DNA of 64,000 nucleotides, taken from assembly GCF_026991475.1 (NCBI RefSeq), contig NZ_JALXBK010000094.1:49814-113813 (forward strand). Direction: 5' to 3'. Origin of the DNA: Sulfurimonas sp. (GTDB lineage: Bacteria; Campylobacterota; Campylobacteria; Campylobacterales; Sulfurimonadaceae). The notes under the pieces are model-generated. The model had not been told where the DNA came from. It did not search any database and saw only the letters and a program-made list of their open reading frames with translations. Position 1 is the stretch's first letter. The number at the start of each line of letters is the position of its first letter. Below, one piece after another: positions 8,012 through 17,180 of this stretch. The position numbers and the translations under genes are program-made.

Positions 8012-9010
8012 TTATTTAGTTGGTGCAAATGGAATCAAAGCACTTCCCCAAGTAAGCCCTCCACCAAAGGCATCAAGAAGCATCATTTCACCTGCTTGAA
8101 GTTTACCAGATTCATATAAGTCATTTATCGCCATTGGGATAGAAGCTCCAGATGTATTACCATATTTTTCAACCGTAATTACAACTTGATCTTCTCTCAT
8201 ATTTAAGGCATCACCAACCGCTTTAATAATACGTAAGTTTGCTTGATGCGGAATGAAATGTTTAATATCTTCACTTTTAATATTATTATCTTCTAAAATC
8301 TCTTTTACATCTTTAGTCAATGTACGTACTGCAACTTTAAAAGTCTCATTTCCTTTCATCTGCATGAAACAATTAGCAGCTTCACCTTCAAGAGAATCAT
8401 GAGCCGAACCTGTACCACCATTTGGAGTCATAAGCAGATCGGCATACTCTCCATCAGCACCAGTGTGAATATCAATAATAGCTTCATCTTTGTTATTTGT
8501 AGCGGAGATAACAGCAGATCCTGCCCCATCACCAAATAAAATACAAGTTCCTCTATCAGTGTAGTCCGTAATGGCAGAGAGTTTTTCAGCACCTACAATA
8601 AGAACATTTTTTTTCATTCCAGATTCAATAAATGCTTTAGCAATAGAGATAGCATAAATAAATCCAGTACATGCAGCAGTAATATCAAACGCAGTCGCAC
8701 CTTTGATGCCTAGTTTATTTGCAATAACCGTAGCAGTTGATGGCATACAAAAATAATCAGGTGAAATTGTAGCAGTCACAACAAGATCAATATCTTCCAG
8801 TGCAACACCACTTCTATCTAATGCTTTTTGTGCAGCCTTAACGCCTAAATCACTTGTAAATTCAGTGTCAGCCGCGATATGACGCTCTTTAATACCTGTT
8901 CTTTTTGTAATCCACTCATCTGAAGTATCAACCATTTTTGATAAATCACTATTTGTTAATATTTTCTCAGGTACATAAGCACCAATTGATCTAAAAGCTG
9001 CATAAGCCAT
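8012..9010 (-). CDS. fabH: 3-oxoacyl-[acyl-carrier-protein] synthase III
   Basis: FabH starts type II fatty-acid synthesis by condensing acetyl-CoA with malonyl-ACP. The 332-residue protein has the Cys-His-Asn triad of the family: Cys in DITAACTGFIYA (about 113), His in FIPHQANLRI and Asn in KYGNTSGASIP. The N-terminal GAYVPEKILTN and C-terminal LDAFGGGLTWGSALI are also typical. It is the last gene of ndk-yceD-rpmF-plsX-fabH, starting right after the plsX stop, the classic order linking ribosome and lipid synthesis. Confidence 0.95.
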   Translation of the reverse strand: MAYAAFRSIGAYVPEKILTNSDLSKMVDTSDEWITKRTGIKERHIAADTEFTSDLGVKAAQKALDRSGVALEDIDLVVTATISPDYFCMPSTATVIANKLGIKGATAFDITAACTGFIYAISIAKAFIESGMKKNVLIVGAEKLSAITDYTDRGTCILFGDGAGSAVISATNNKDEAIIDIHTGADGEYADLLMTPNGGTGSAHDSLEGEAANCFMQMKGNETFKVAVRTLTKDVKEILEDNNIKSEDIKHFIPHQANLRIIKAVGDALNMREDQVVITVEKYGNTSGASIPMAINDLYESGKLQAGEMMLLDAFGGGLTWGSALIPFAPTK

Positions 9011-10009
9011 CTATAAATCCTTTTGTTTTAACTCTTCTAAACGCTTAATAATATGTTCATTTACGCCCGTATCAACATAACTGATAGCCTGATAAATTGC
9101 ATTTTCAATAGCTTTGGCATTACTTTTACCATGACTAACGATTGCACATCCTTTTATCCCTATAAGTGGAGCACCACCTACTTCAGCATAATCAATCTCT
9201 TTTTTAAGAAGTTTGAAAACTTTACGCATTAAAAGTGCCCCAGTAATTCTAATAGGTGATTTTTTAATATAATCTTTTAAAAGTCCTGAAATTGTAGAAG
9301 CAACACCTTCACTCGTTTTTAGAACAAGATTTCCAATAAAACCATCGCAAGTAATAACATCACAACTTCCGTTGAATATATCGCCACCTTCAACATTCCC
9401 TTTAAAGCCAGGGTAACCCTCTAAGAGTTTAAACGCAGCCTTTGTGACTTCATTCCCTTTTGATGACTCTTCCCCATTTGCAAGAAGTCCAATCGAAGGT
9501 TCTTTAATACTAAGTACATCTTCAGCATAACATCCACCCATCACGGCAAATTCTGCTAAATGTACTGCTTTTGAGTCAACATTTGCACCTACATCAAGTA
9601 AAATTGAACGTCTGTTTAATTTTGTAGGCATAAGCGTCACAAGGGCAGGACGAGAGACACCTTTTAGACGTCCAAGTCTTAAAGTAGCTAATGTCATTGT
9701 TGCACCACTGTGTCCAGCTGAAACAACACCATCAGCTTCACCATTTCTTACGAGATCTACAGCGCAATATATGCTACTATCTTTTCGTTTTACTGCATCT
9801 GTAGCAGCATCACTCATAGATATAACATCATCACATTCGACAATTAAAATCTTATCTCTATAACGTTTTGGTAACAGAGGTAAAATTTCTGATTTTTTAC
9901 CTACAAGAATAGGTGTAAAATGACGCTTTGAAAGTGCTTTAACACATCCCTTTACAATTGGCTCGGGACCAAAGTCCCCACCCATTGCATCAATGGCTAT
10001 CTTAACCAT
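9011..10009 (-). CDS. plsX: Phosphate acyltransferase PlsX
   Basis: PlsX converts acyl-ACP to acyl-phosphate for the PlsY step of phospholipid synthesis. The 332-residue protein opens with KIAIDAMGGDFGPEPIVKG, the family hallmark, and contains VSAGHSGATMTLA, LLDVGANVDSK and TCDGFIGNLVLKTSEG. It abuts fabH with no gap and lies three bases after rpmF. Length is normal. Confidence 0.95.
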   Translation of the reverse strand: MVKIAIDAMGGDFGPEPIVKGCVKALSKRHFTPILVGKKSEILPLLPKRYRDKILIVECDDVISMSDAATDAVKRKDSSIYCAVDLVRNGEADGVVSAGHSGATMTLATLRLGRLKGVSRPALVTLMPTKLNRRSILLDVGANVDSKAVHLAEFAVMGGCYAEDVLSIKEPSIGLLANGEESSKGNEVTKAAFKLLEGYPGFKGNVEGGDIFNGSCDVITCDGFIGNLVLKTSEGVASTISGLLKDYIKKSPIRITGALLMRKVFKLLKKEIDYAEVGGAPLIGIKGCAIVSHGKSNAKAIENAIYQAISYVDTGVNEHIIKRLEELKQKDL

Positions 10010-10012
10010 TAA

Positions 10013-10162
10013 TTATTTATACTCACCAGTAGTTGGATTAATGTGGTGTGGTAATCTATAAGTTCCATCTTTGTCTTTAACTGGACGTGCTAATGAAATT
10101 TTGTAATGTGTTCTTCTTTTTGCTGAACGTGAGTGAGATACTCTTCTCTTAGGTACTGCCAT
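10013..10162 (-). CDS. rpmF: 50S ribosomal protein L32
   Basis: A 49-residue basic ribosomal protein read directly from the minus strand: it begins [20 protein letters not shown] and ends INPTTGEYK, with the stop at 10013-10015. MAVPKR..SHSR..KRR is diagnostic of L32. This version lacks the zinc-binding cysteines found in some L32 proteins. It lies between yceD and plsX, the arrangement conserved across many bacteria. Confidence 0.95.
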   Translation of the reverse strand: MAVPKRRVSHSRSAKRRTHYKISLARPVKDKDGTYRLPHHINPTTGEYK

Positions 10163-10208
10163 AGTAATTTTTTCCTTTTATTTAATTTTACAAGACCGAC
10201 TAGGTCAC

Positions 10209-10568
10209 TTAATTTTGTTCTTTGCAATTATCACACGAGTGATAATCACTTTTAATGAGCTCAATTTCAGAGTTTAATAACTCTTGCATATCTACCTGCC
10301 CATCAAATGATTCAACAACATCCAAATTGAGGCTGCCATCATCTTCATAAAGTCCATCACTGATGAGGAACTCTACTTTTTCACTTAAATCCATACAAAA
10401 TTCATCTCCACAGATATCACACTGAGTTTTAAGAGAACCTTTAATATTTGCACTAAGTAAAATTAATTTCCCTTTATAATACTCTAAATGACCTTTAAAG
10501 CTTATCCCATTAGATTCTAATGAAAAATCCAATGGTGTAGATGTTACTTTTCTTAGCACAACTCTCAT
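10209..10568 (-). CDS. yceD: YceD/DUF177 family protein, large-ribosomal-subunit RNA accumulation factor
   Basis: A 119-residue acidic protein. The centre has CDICGDEFCMDL (Cys at about 50, 53 and 58) and the C-terminus CDNCKEQN, the paired cysteines common in DUF177. Position immediately ahead of rpmF matches the yceD-rpmF pairing seen in E. coli and plants, where the protein supports 23S rRNA accumulation. Function here is assigned by family and synteny. Confidence 0.8.
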   Translation of the reverse strand: MRVVLRKVTSTPLDFSLESNGISFKGHLEYYKGKLILLSANIKGSLKTQCDICGDEFCMDLSEKVEFLISDGLYEDDGSLNLDVVESFDGQVDMQELLNSEIELIKSDYHSCDNCKEQN

Positions 10569-10610
10569 GGAATCATCCTAAAAAAAAGAAAAAATGAATT
10601 TTCATTAAAC

Positions 10611-11024
10611 TTAAGAAATTTCTCTTTGAGAGAAAAAGAATGCAATTTCATTTGCTGCATTTTCAACAGAATCACTTCCGTGAACTGCGTTTGCATCTAT
10701 ATTTTCAGCAAAATCTGCACGGATTGTGCCAGCTTCAGCTTCTTTAGGGTTTGTTGCACCCATTAAATCACGATTTTTTTGCATTGCGTTTTCGCCTTCT
10801 AAAACTGTAACAACAACTGGACCACTGATCATAAAATCAACTAAATCGTTGAAGAAAGGTCTCTCAGCATGAACTGCATAAAATGCTTCTGCATCTGCAC
10901 GTGATAATTGAAGTTTTTTAGTCGCAGCGATACGAAGACCATTGCTTTCAAAACGGTCTAAAATTTTGCCTATAACACCTTTTGCAACTGCATCTGGTTT
11001 GATTATTGATAGTGTTCTTTCCAT
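10611..11024 (-). CDS. ndk: Nucleoside diphosphate kinase
   Basis: Ndk balances NTP and dNTP pools by phosphate transfer through a phospho-histidine. The 137-residue protein starts [16 protein letters not shown] and carries the active-site His at about 115 in NAVHGSDS. I chose ATG at 11024 because the codon before it is TTG and GAGGAGA sits four to five bases upstream. It is the first gene of the yceD-rpmF-plsX-fabH run, 42 bases ahead of yceD. Confidence 0.95.
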   Translation of the reverse strand: MERTLSIIKPDAVAKGVIGKILDRFESNGLRIAATKKLQLSRADAEAFYAVHAERPFFNDLVDFMISGPVVVTVLEGENAMQKNRDLMGATNPKEAEAGTIRADFAENIDANAVHGSDSVENAANEIAFFFSQREIS

Positions 11025-11140
11025 CAAATCTCCTCTGAAAATATAAAATTAGAGTGGAATTATACCTGAAAAAAAATTGTTTTTAGTTTAAATAAGAAAA
11101 TTGAGCTGATTTTACTCTGTTTGAAGTTTAAAAAGAAGAG

Positions 11141-11169
11141 TTGTAAAGCGCCAAATTGGCACTTTACAA
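11141..11169 (-). terminator. Rho-independent terminator of the ferredoxin gene
   Basis: TTGTAAAGCGCC and GGCACTTTACAA form a 12-bp stem with one mismatch around a 5-base loop. On the minus strand the stem is followed by a T-rich run (CTCTTCTTTTT), placing it correctly 14 bases after the ferredoxin stop. Confidence 0.75.
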
Positions 11170-11182
11170 AATAAAAATATTA

Positions 11183-11467
11183 CTATTCTACCACTGGTTC
11201 GTGGTTTGAGCGTTGCTCATCAGTAATATCTTCGCGATGCTCTGGAGAATCACCAATAGCATCCCAAGTAATACAACCCTCAGTTGGACATGCAGTTGCA
11301 CATGCTGGTTCGTCATGATGACCAACACACTCTACACATTTATCACCATACACGTAGTAAATTTCTTCACCTGTTGGATTATCATCTTCATCTACAATTG
11401 CTTCTACTGGACATTCGTCTATACAAGCACCACAGTTAATACAAGTATCACCAATAATTACTGCCAT
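11183..11467 (-). CDS. fdx: 2[4Fe-4S] ferredoxin of the Allochromatium type
   Basis: A 94-residue low-potential electron carrier. Cluster I ligands are C9, C12, C15 and C19 (CINCGACIDECP). The second set is C44, C47, C56 and C60, with an 8-residue insertion between the second and third Cys, followed by a roughly 30-residue acidic C-terminal extension. That insertion and tail define the Allochromatium vinosum-type ferredoxins, which have unusually low potentials. In this phylum such ferredoxins serve pyruvate and 2-oxoglutarate:ferredoxin oxidoreductases of the reductive TCA cycle; no such enzyme is in the window, so that partner is inferred. Confidence 0.9.
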   Translation of the reverse strand: MAVIIGDTCINCGACIDECPVEAIVDEDDNPTGEEIYYVYGDKCVECVGHHDEPACATACPTEGCITWDAIGDSPEHREDITDEQRSNHEPVVE

Positions 11468-11547
11468 TATCTTCTCCTAATTTTTTATCAAGGTAACTAT
11501 ACACTTTAGAATTTTAAATATAGCTAAAAACTCTTTATATATCTAAA

Positions 11548-11570
11548 ATATGTAGCTTTTAGTTACATAT
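11548..11570 (-). terminator. Weak hairpin after metK
   Basis: ATATGTA and TACATAT form a 7-bp perfect stem around a 9-base loop, 11 bases beyond the metK stop, with TTTTAG following on the minus strand. It is AT-rich and could be only a weak terminator. Confidence 0.35.
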
Positions 11571-11581
11571 AATTCTAAAAA

Positions 11582-12739
11582 TCAGATACCTAAATAGCTT
11601 TTAATTTCATCAACTCTATCTGTTTTTTCCCAACTAAAGCCATCTTCTTCACGTCCAAAGTGTCCATAAGCTGCTGTTTTTCTATATATAGGTTTCAATA
11701 GATCAAGTGATTTAATTATTCCAGCAGGAGAGAGATCAAAAATATCCTTCACGCAGCTCTCAATATTATCTTCTGAAACTTTTCCTGTACCATGTGTATC
11801 TACCATAATGGAAACAGGCTGAACAACACCAATCGCATATGCTACTTGGATAGTTACTCTATCACATGCACCAGAAGCTACAAGATTTTTGGCAACCCAG
11901 CGAGCTGCATACGCAGCACTTCTATCGACCTTGGTCGGATCTTTTCCTGAAAATGCTCCACCACCATGAGGACAACTACCACCATAAGTATCTACTATTA
12001 TCTTACGCCCAGTAAGTCCTGCATCACCTTGTGGTCCACCTATTACAAATTTTCCAGTTGGATTAATGTGAAAAACAGTCTCTTCGCTTAGCATATCTGC
12101 AGGAATGACCTCTTTTATGACCTCTTTAATCATATCCTCACGAATCAACTCTTGTGAAATTCCCTCATGATGTTGCGTAGAAATAACAACAGTTTCAACA
12201 GATACAGGCTTATCATCAATATATTTTACACTGATTTGTGCTTTTCCATCAGGACGAAGATAAGGGACAATCCCCTCTTTACGAACATAAGCCAGTCGTT
12301 GTGTTAAACGGTGTGCTAAATGAATAGGAAGCGGCATCAAAACATCTGTTTCACGACAAGCATAACCAAACATCAAACCTTGATCACCAGCACCTGTCTC
12401 TCCACCTGCCTGATCAACTCCCTGATTTATATCAGGAGATTGTTCCCCTATTCCATTTAAAACAGCCGCAGAGCGGTAGTCAAATCCATAAGTTGCATCC
12501 GTATATCCAATACTTTGAATAACTTCTCTTGCAATCTCTTGCATTGGCGCATACGCCGTAGTCTTCAGTTCGCCTGCAATTACACAAAAACCATTAGACA
12601 CGAGAGTTTCACACGCCACTCTCGCATTTTTATCATTTTCAATAATATAATCCAGAACTGCATCACTGATTTGATCTGCCATCTTATCAGGGTGCCCTTC
12701 TGTTACAGACTCTGAAGTAAATATATACTCTTTCGTCAT
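11582..12739 (-). CDS. metK: S-adenosylmethionine synthetase
   Basis: MetK makes S-adenosylmethionine from methionine and ATP. The 385-residue protein starts with [20 protein letters not shown] (ATP-site His and Asp), contains [14 protein letters not shown], and the glycine-rich [22 protein letters not shown]. Length and motif order are those of bacterial MetK. The gene is divergent from the peroxiredoxin gene with 167 bases between; no SAM riboswitch is visible upstream. Confidence 0.97.
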   Translation of the reverse strand: MTKEYIFTSESVTEGHPDKMADQISDAVLDYIIENDKNARVACETLVSNGFCVIAGELKTTAYAPMQEIAREVIQSIGYTDATYGFDYRSAAVLNGIGEQSPDINQGVDQAGGETGAGDQGLMFGYACRETDVLMPLPIHLAHRLTQRLAYVRKEGIVPYLRPDGKAQISVKYIDDKPVSVETVVISTQHHEGISQELIREDMIKEVIKEVIPADMLSEETVFHINPTGKFVIGGPQGDAGLTGRKIIVDTYGGSCPHGGGAFSGKDPTKVDRSAAYAARWVAKNLVASGACDRVTIQVAYAIGVVQPVSIMVDTHGTGKVSEDNIESCVKDIFDLSPAGIIKSLDLLKPIYRKTAAYGHFGREEDGFSWEKTDRVDEIKSYLGI

Positions 12740-12906
12740 CGATTTTCCTTATTGAAGTACAGAGTCAAGCTCCATAAATCGTTGCAATTATAACCAAAAA
12801 TATAAAACTTTTCTTTAACATATAAAAGTTCCTCTTTACGTTCAGAACTTTGTTAAGATACTTTAGATAAAATCATCTTATAAATTTAATATACAAGGAC
12901 AAATAT

Positions 12907-13503
12907 ATGTTAGTAACAAACCCAGCTCCAGATTTTACAGCTACTGCAGTTTTAGCAGACGGATCAATCGTTGAAGATTTTAAATTGAGTGAAAATTTCG
13001 GTGAAAAAGGTACAGTTGTATTTTTTTATCCACTAGATTTTACTTTTGTTTGCCCATCAGAAATCATTGCATTTTCACATAGACATGATGAATTTAAAAG
13101 TCGTGGTGTAAATGTTGTAGGTATCTCTGTAGATTCACAATTTTCACACTTCGCTTGGAGAGAAACTCCAGTTGAAAAAGGTGGTATTGGACACATTAAC
13201 TTCCCATTAGTTGCAGACCTTACAAAAAACATCGCTCGTGATTATGATGTACTTTTAAATGATGCTGTTGCACTTCGTGGTTCATTTTTAATTGACAACA
13301 ATGGTATTGTTCGTCACGCAGTTGTAAACGACCTTCCACTTGGAAGAAATGTTGATGAGATGTTAAGAATGATTGATGCACAACAATTTACTGACGAGTT
13401 CGGTGAAGTATGTGCTGCTGGTTGGCAAAAAGGTGATGAAGGTATGAAAGCAGACGCCGAAGGTGTTGCTGAGTATCTTGCAAAACACGAATCAGAGTTA
13501 TAA
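12907..13503 (+). CDS. 2-Cys peroxiredoxin (AhpC/TSA family)
   Basis: A 198-residue thiol peroxidase that reduces H2O2 and organic peroxides. The peroxidatic Cys is C49 in DFTFVCPSE, and the resolving Cys is C169 in EVCAAGWQKGDEGM. The late YF-type C-terminal motif of sensitive eukaryotic Prx is not obvious. In Campylobacter and Helicobacter the homologue is a highly abundant AhpC/TsaA that uses thioredoxin. A -10-like TAAAAT lies near 12870, and AAGGA precedes the ATG. No clear PerR site was found. Confidence 0.9.
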   Translation: MLVTNPAPDFTATAVLADGSIVEDFKLSENFGEKGTVVFFYPLDFTFVCPSEIIAFSHRHDEFKSRGVNVVGISVDSQFSHFAWRETPVEKGGIGHINFPLVADLTKNIARDYDVLLNDAVALRGSFLIDNNGIVRHAVVNDLPLGRNVDEMLRMIDAQQFTDEFGEVCAAGWQKGDEGMKADAEGVAEYLAKHESEL

Positions 13504-13518
13504 GAGACTCTTTTTTGT

Positions 13519-13542
13519 AGACAGAGAATTTATTCTCTGTCT
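13519..13542. terminator. Bidirectional hairpin between the peroxiredoxin and a lipoprotein gene
   Basis: AGACAGAGAA-ttta-TTCTCTGTCT is a perfect 10-bp stem 16 bases after the peroxiredoxin stop. It overlaps the last codons of the convergent small lipoprotein gene, so it can serve both. Confidence 0.6.
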
Positions 13543-13679
13543 AATTTATCTAAAGCTTTTTCACTCGCTTTGTTTGCTCGATTGTAGAACCCCTTATCTT
13601 GATGAGATGCACAGGCACTAAATACAATTAACATCATAAAACTAATCAAAAACAATTTTATATATTTATCGGTATACAA
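13530..13679 (-). CDS. Small putative lipoprotein with TTG start inside the upstream cyclase gene
   Basis: A 49-residue peptide: a basic start, a hydrophobic stretch (LFLISFMMLIVFSAC) with a lipobox FSAC, then a short polar helix (NRANKASEKALDKLDRE). I place the start at TTG 13679 because GGAGGAAG lies 8 bases upstream and the signal peptide then has normal length. A longer frame opening farther upstream would put a charged segment before the signal. The start overlaps the last codons of the diguanylate cyclase gene in another frame, so the two are probably coupled. Function is unknown. Confidence 0.55.
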   Translation of the reverse strand: MYTDKYIKLFLISFMMLIVFSACASHQDKGFYNRANKASEKALDKLDRE

Positions 13680-14946
13680 CTTGGTTTCTTCCTCCCTCTT
13701 TGGCTTCATACAGAGCCTGATCAACCCTCTCTAGTAGTGCAGATTTCCGTTCAGCTATCTTATACTCTCCAACTCCTATGCTAACGGTAATATTATAATG
13801 ACCAGACATAGCAGTCTGCTCAACAAGAGCGCGAATTTTTTGAGCGACATTAAGTGCTTCTTCTTTCTTAGTATCATCAAGAATAAGCATAAACTCCTCT
13901 CCACCCCATCGACCAAAAGAGTCCACTTGACGTATGCTTGTTTGAATAAGTCTCGTCAAATCTTTTAAAACAAGATCCCCTACATAATGACCATAACTAT
14001 CATTTATATTTTTAAAATGGTCAATATCAAACATAAGAAGTGAAAAAGTTGTATTGCTGCGTTTAGATCTCGCAATGTGTAACTCTATCTCTGTATTAAT
14101 TTTATATCTATTATAAATCTGTGTCAGACTATCAGTTGTAGCCAGATTTTTAAGTTTTTTCTCAAGCTTCATCTGCCTTGTGACATTTGTTGCCCTTACT
14201 ACAAAATTTTTACTCTTTGTATATGCATCGTCAATAGGAGTAATACTCGTATCTACGTAATAAAGTTTACCATTTTTTTTCTTATTTATTATAATGTTAT
14301 TATAATTTTGTCCAGATAAAATTGTACGCCATAAATTATAATAAAATTCTTTATTATGCTTTCCTGATTTAAAAATACTCGTTTTAGAACCAATAAGCTC
14401 TTCTCTACTGTAACCAGAATTTTCTATTACAGAATCATTCACATAGCTAATAATTCCATTACAATCAGTAATAAAGACCAAACTATCACTCTGCTCTACT
14501 GCCTGTGCAAGAAGTTTAGCTTTATTCTCTTTTTCAACAATTTCAGTAATATCATTAATAGCTCCATAAAGACTTTTAGCACAGCCTTGTTCATCACGCT
14601 CTACTAAAAATTTAACATCAAGCCAACGAATAGTGCCATCTGCTGTTATAATTCTATGTAGCAGAGAAAATTTTCTCTTATTACTTCTAAGACCATCTTC
14701 TAAAGATTTAGAAAAAAAATCTATATCTGCATCATGAATTATGGATTTGTAATGAACCTTATGTAATAAAAAGTCCTCTGCAGAGTAACCAAATTGTGAA
14801 ACATTATCAGTTATATAATTAAGTTCACACTCATAATCAATTATACAACTAAATACTATAACACTAGAGACTTCTATAAGCTTAGTTAATTCTAGAAGTT
14901 GTTTACAATTATCACCTGTATAATTTTGCAGCACAATATTTTTCAT
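13666..14946 (-). CDS. PAS-PAS-GGDEF diguanylate cyclase
   Basis: A 426-residue cytoplasmic cyclic di-GMP synthase. A PAS domain lies at about 15-135 and ends in the usual PAC tail (GAINDITEIVEKENKA). A second PAS follows at about 140-255 (FITDCNGIISYVNDSV...SREELIGS), then GGDEF at about 265-425. The active site is GGEEF, preceded five residues earlier by RQVD, an intact product-inhibition I-site. No membrane segments are present, so it should sense a cytoplasmic or redox cue. It is a close paralogue of the gene upstream (15008-17110), sharing the second PAS and GGDEF, which points to a tandem duplication. Confidence 0.88.
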   Translation of the reverse strand: MKNIVLQNYTGDNCKQLLELTKLIEVSSVIVFSCIIDYECELNYITDNVSQFGYSAEDFLLHKVHYKSIIHDADIDFFSKSLEDGLRSNKRKFSLLHRIITADGTIRWLDVKFLVERDEQGCAKSLYGAINDITEIVEKENKAKLLAQAVEQSDSLVFITDCNGIISYVNDSVIENSGYSREELIGSKTSIFKSGKHNKEFYYNLWRTILSGQNYNNIIINKKKNGKLYYVDTSITPIDDAYTKSKNFVVRATNVTRQMKLEKKLKNLATTDSLTQIYNRYKINTEIELHIARSKRSNTTFSLLMFDIDHFKNINDSYGHYVGDLVLKDLTRLIQTSIRQVDSFGRWGGEEFMLILDDTKKEEALNVAQKIRALVEQTAMSGHYNITVSIGVGEYKIAERKSALLERVDQALYEAKEGGRNQVVYR

Positions 14947-15007
14947 CTAAATATTATACAATAGTTATTATAATATTTGTATACAATCTAACTTTATATA
15001 ACTAATT

Positions 15008-17110
15008 TTACTTAAAAGTTACTCTATTCCTACCATTTTCTTTTGATGCATACAAAGCTTTATCAACTCTCTCAAGAAGGGTTTTTTTTGTATCATTTTT
15101 TACAAATGTACAAACACCTACGCTAATTGTAATTTTATACAAATTATCTATACTAAAATTCTCAACAATTTTACGTATTTTTTCGCCAATATACATTGCT
15201 TCAGCTTGATTAGCTTTATGAAGTAAAAGCATAAACTCCTCCCCACCCCATCTACCAAAACTATCCACTTCTCTAATATTACTTACAATAAGTTCACTCA
15301 ACTTCTTTAAAACCAAATCTCCAACATAATGCCCATGTGTATCATTGATTTTTTTAAAGTAGTCAATATCAAACATTAGCAAAGAAAAGACCTCCCCATA
15401 TCTTTTAGAGCGAGCAATCTGATGTTCTATTATTTCATTTATTTTATAACGGTTATAAATCTTTGTGAGACTGTCAATAGTAGCTAACTGCTTCAATCTA
15501 TTTTCAATTCTAATTCTATTGCTAACATCAGAACCTGTACAAACAAAATATTCTATTTGGTTTTCTTTAGCAAAAATAGGTGCAATATTCAACTCTATAT
15601 AAAACTCTTCGCCACTTTTGCTCTTATCTACTATTACATCATGATACATTTCACCTGCAAGTATAGTTTGATACATTTTTCTATAAGATGACTCATCTTT
15701 TACTTTAGATTTAAACATGCTTGGCTTAGAGCCAATAAGTTCTTCTCGTGAATAACCAGAGAGCTTAGTCAAAGCCTCATTTACATAAATAATATGTCCA
15801 CCTAAATCTGTAATTAAAACAAGTTTATCTATATATTCAAGTGCTTTGGCCAAAAGTGTAACTTTCTCTTTTTGTTTCACTATATCTGTAATATCTACAA
15901 CACTACCTGCGCCTACATACTCTCCTTTATGCATAATTGTATTAACAGCAATCCGCATCAAGCGTATTTCACCATCTTTTTTAATTATTTTCACATCACT
16001 ATACTCTTTAAAAAACTTTTCCCCTAAAATACGTCGACTTACTGCATTTTTAATCTCTGGCTTGTCTTCTTCAAGACATAATTCCCACGGATTTATCTTT
16101 TTCAACTCAGACAAACTATACCCAGTCATTAATTCAAATGCCTTATTTGCGTATATAAACTTATCATTATAAATAAAAAAACCCGTAAAACTAATCTCTG
16201 CAATTTGCCTAAATTTCAACTCACTCTCTTTACGCTTTTGTACCTCTATATTTAAAGATATAGTGCTAGCAACTGATACGGAAAAATCTATTTCACTTTT
16301 AGTCCATGTACGAGAATCTTTCTTTGAAGCATTTACCATTATGCCTATAACTTTGCCATTAGTTAAAAAAGGAGTAAGTAAAAATGAAGAAGTTTCAGAG
16401 AGTTTCATGTATTTATAAAAAGATGCACATACTAAATTCTTTTTATTTTTAGCGTCCAATAAAATAGGAAGTTTTAATTCAAATTTTTCAATACACTTTT
16501 GTGGAATTTCTATCTGAATTGTTTTATCGTTTGTAACATATTTATTTTTCTTTGAATAAACTCCAACACACTCAAGCACTCCCTTCTCTTTTTTATAGAG
16601 CCAAATACTTGAGCGCGATACAGACAATGATTTATTTGTAATTTTTAGTATTTTTTTAAAAGTTTTAGAAAGATTATAAAATTCTATCCGTGCAAGTTTT
16701 ACAAGAGCATTTTTAAAGTGTTTATTTTGTTTTTTAATCTGTTGCAGTTTATTGACAAGTTCACTATTTTTATTTTGATAAAAAACAACTAAATCACCAT
16801 TGTGTAGTTTTTTAATTGTATAAAAACGCCAAAATTTTATACTACCACTTTTGTACTCTTTTATCTCAAATTTTTGTGTTTCACCCAAGGAATAAACGTA
16901 GAAAAGCTTTTCTAGCAGACCAGCATCTATATTTACATCAAAAACATCTGTAATTTTTTTCCCGATTACATCAGAATCTAAATTATCTAATTTTTTTGCA
17001 TTTTCATTCAAATCTACAAATACAAAATCCCCATCTATATATCTGTAAATAACAACATTATCTGGCAGATCATTGATAGATATGTCAATATTTTTACAAT
17101 GTTGTGACAC
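15008..17110 (-). CDS. PAS-GAF-PAS-PAS-GGDEF diguanylate cyclase
   Basis: A 700-residue cytoplasmic diguanylate cyclase. A PAS-like domain at about 10-115 is followed by a GAF-like domain (about 135-290), a PAS at about 300-415 (DKFIYANKAFELMTGYSLSELK), a second at about 420-540 (SREELIGSKPSMFKS) and GGDEF at about 545-700. GGEEF is preserved and REVD five residues before it gives an I-site. The last two domains match those of the neighbouring 426-residue cyclase. No HD or EAL domain is present. The signal sensed by the GAF domain is unknown. Confidence 0.88.
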   Translation of the reverse strand: MSQHCKNIDISINDLPDNVVIYRYIDGDFVFVDLNENAKKLDNLDSDVIGKKITDVFDVNIDAGLLEKLFYVYSLGETQKFEIKEYKSGSIKFWRFYTIKKLHNGDLVVFYQNKNSELVNKLQQIKKQNKHFKNALVKLARIEFYNLSKTFKKILKITNKSLSVSRSSIWLYKKEKGVLECVGVYSKKNKYVTNDKTIQIEIPQKCIEKFELKLPILLDAKNKKNLVCASFYKYMKLSETSSFLLTPFLTNGKVIGIMVNASKKDSRTWTKSEIDFSVSVASTISLNIEVQKRKESELKFRQIAEISFTGFFIYNDKFIYANKAFELMTGYSLSELKKINPWELCLEEDKPEIKNAVSRRILGEKFFKEYSDVKIIKKDGEIRLMRIAVNTIMHKGEYVGAGSVVDITDIVKQKEKVTLLAKALEYIDKLVLITDLGGHIIYVNEALTKLSGYSREELIGSKPSMFKSKVKDESSYRKMYQTILAGEMYHDVIVDKSKSGEEFYIELNIAPIFAKENQIEYFVCTGSDVSNRIRIENRLKQLATIDSLTKIYNRYKINEIIEHQIARSKRYGEVFSLLMFDIDYFKKINDTHGHYVGDLVLKKLSELIVSNIREVDSFGRWGGEEFMLLLHKANQAEAMYIGEKIRKIVENFSIDNLYKITISVGVCTFVKNDTKKTLLERVDKALYASKENGRNRVTFK

Positions 17111-17180
17111 TTCTTCTCCCCATTTATCAAAGAATAATTGTTAGTATATAACAATTTTACTTAATAAAATGTGATCTAAA

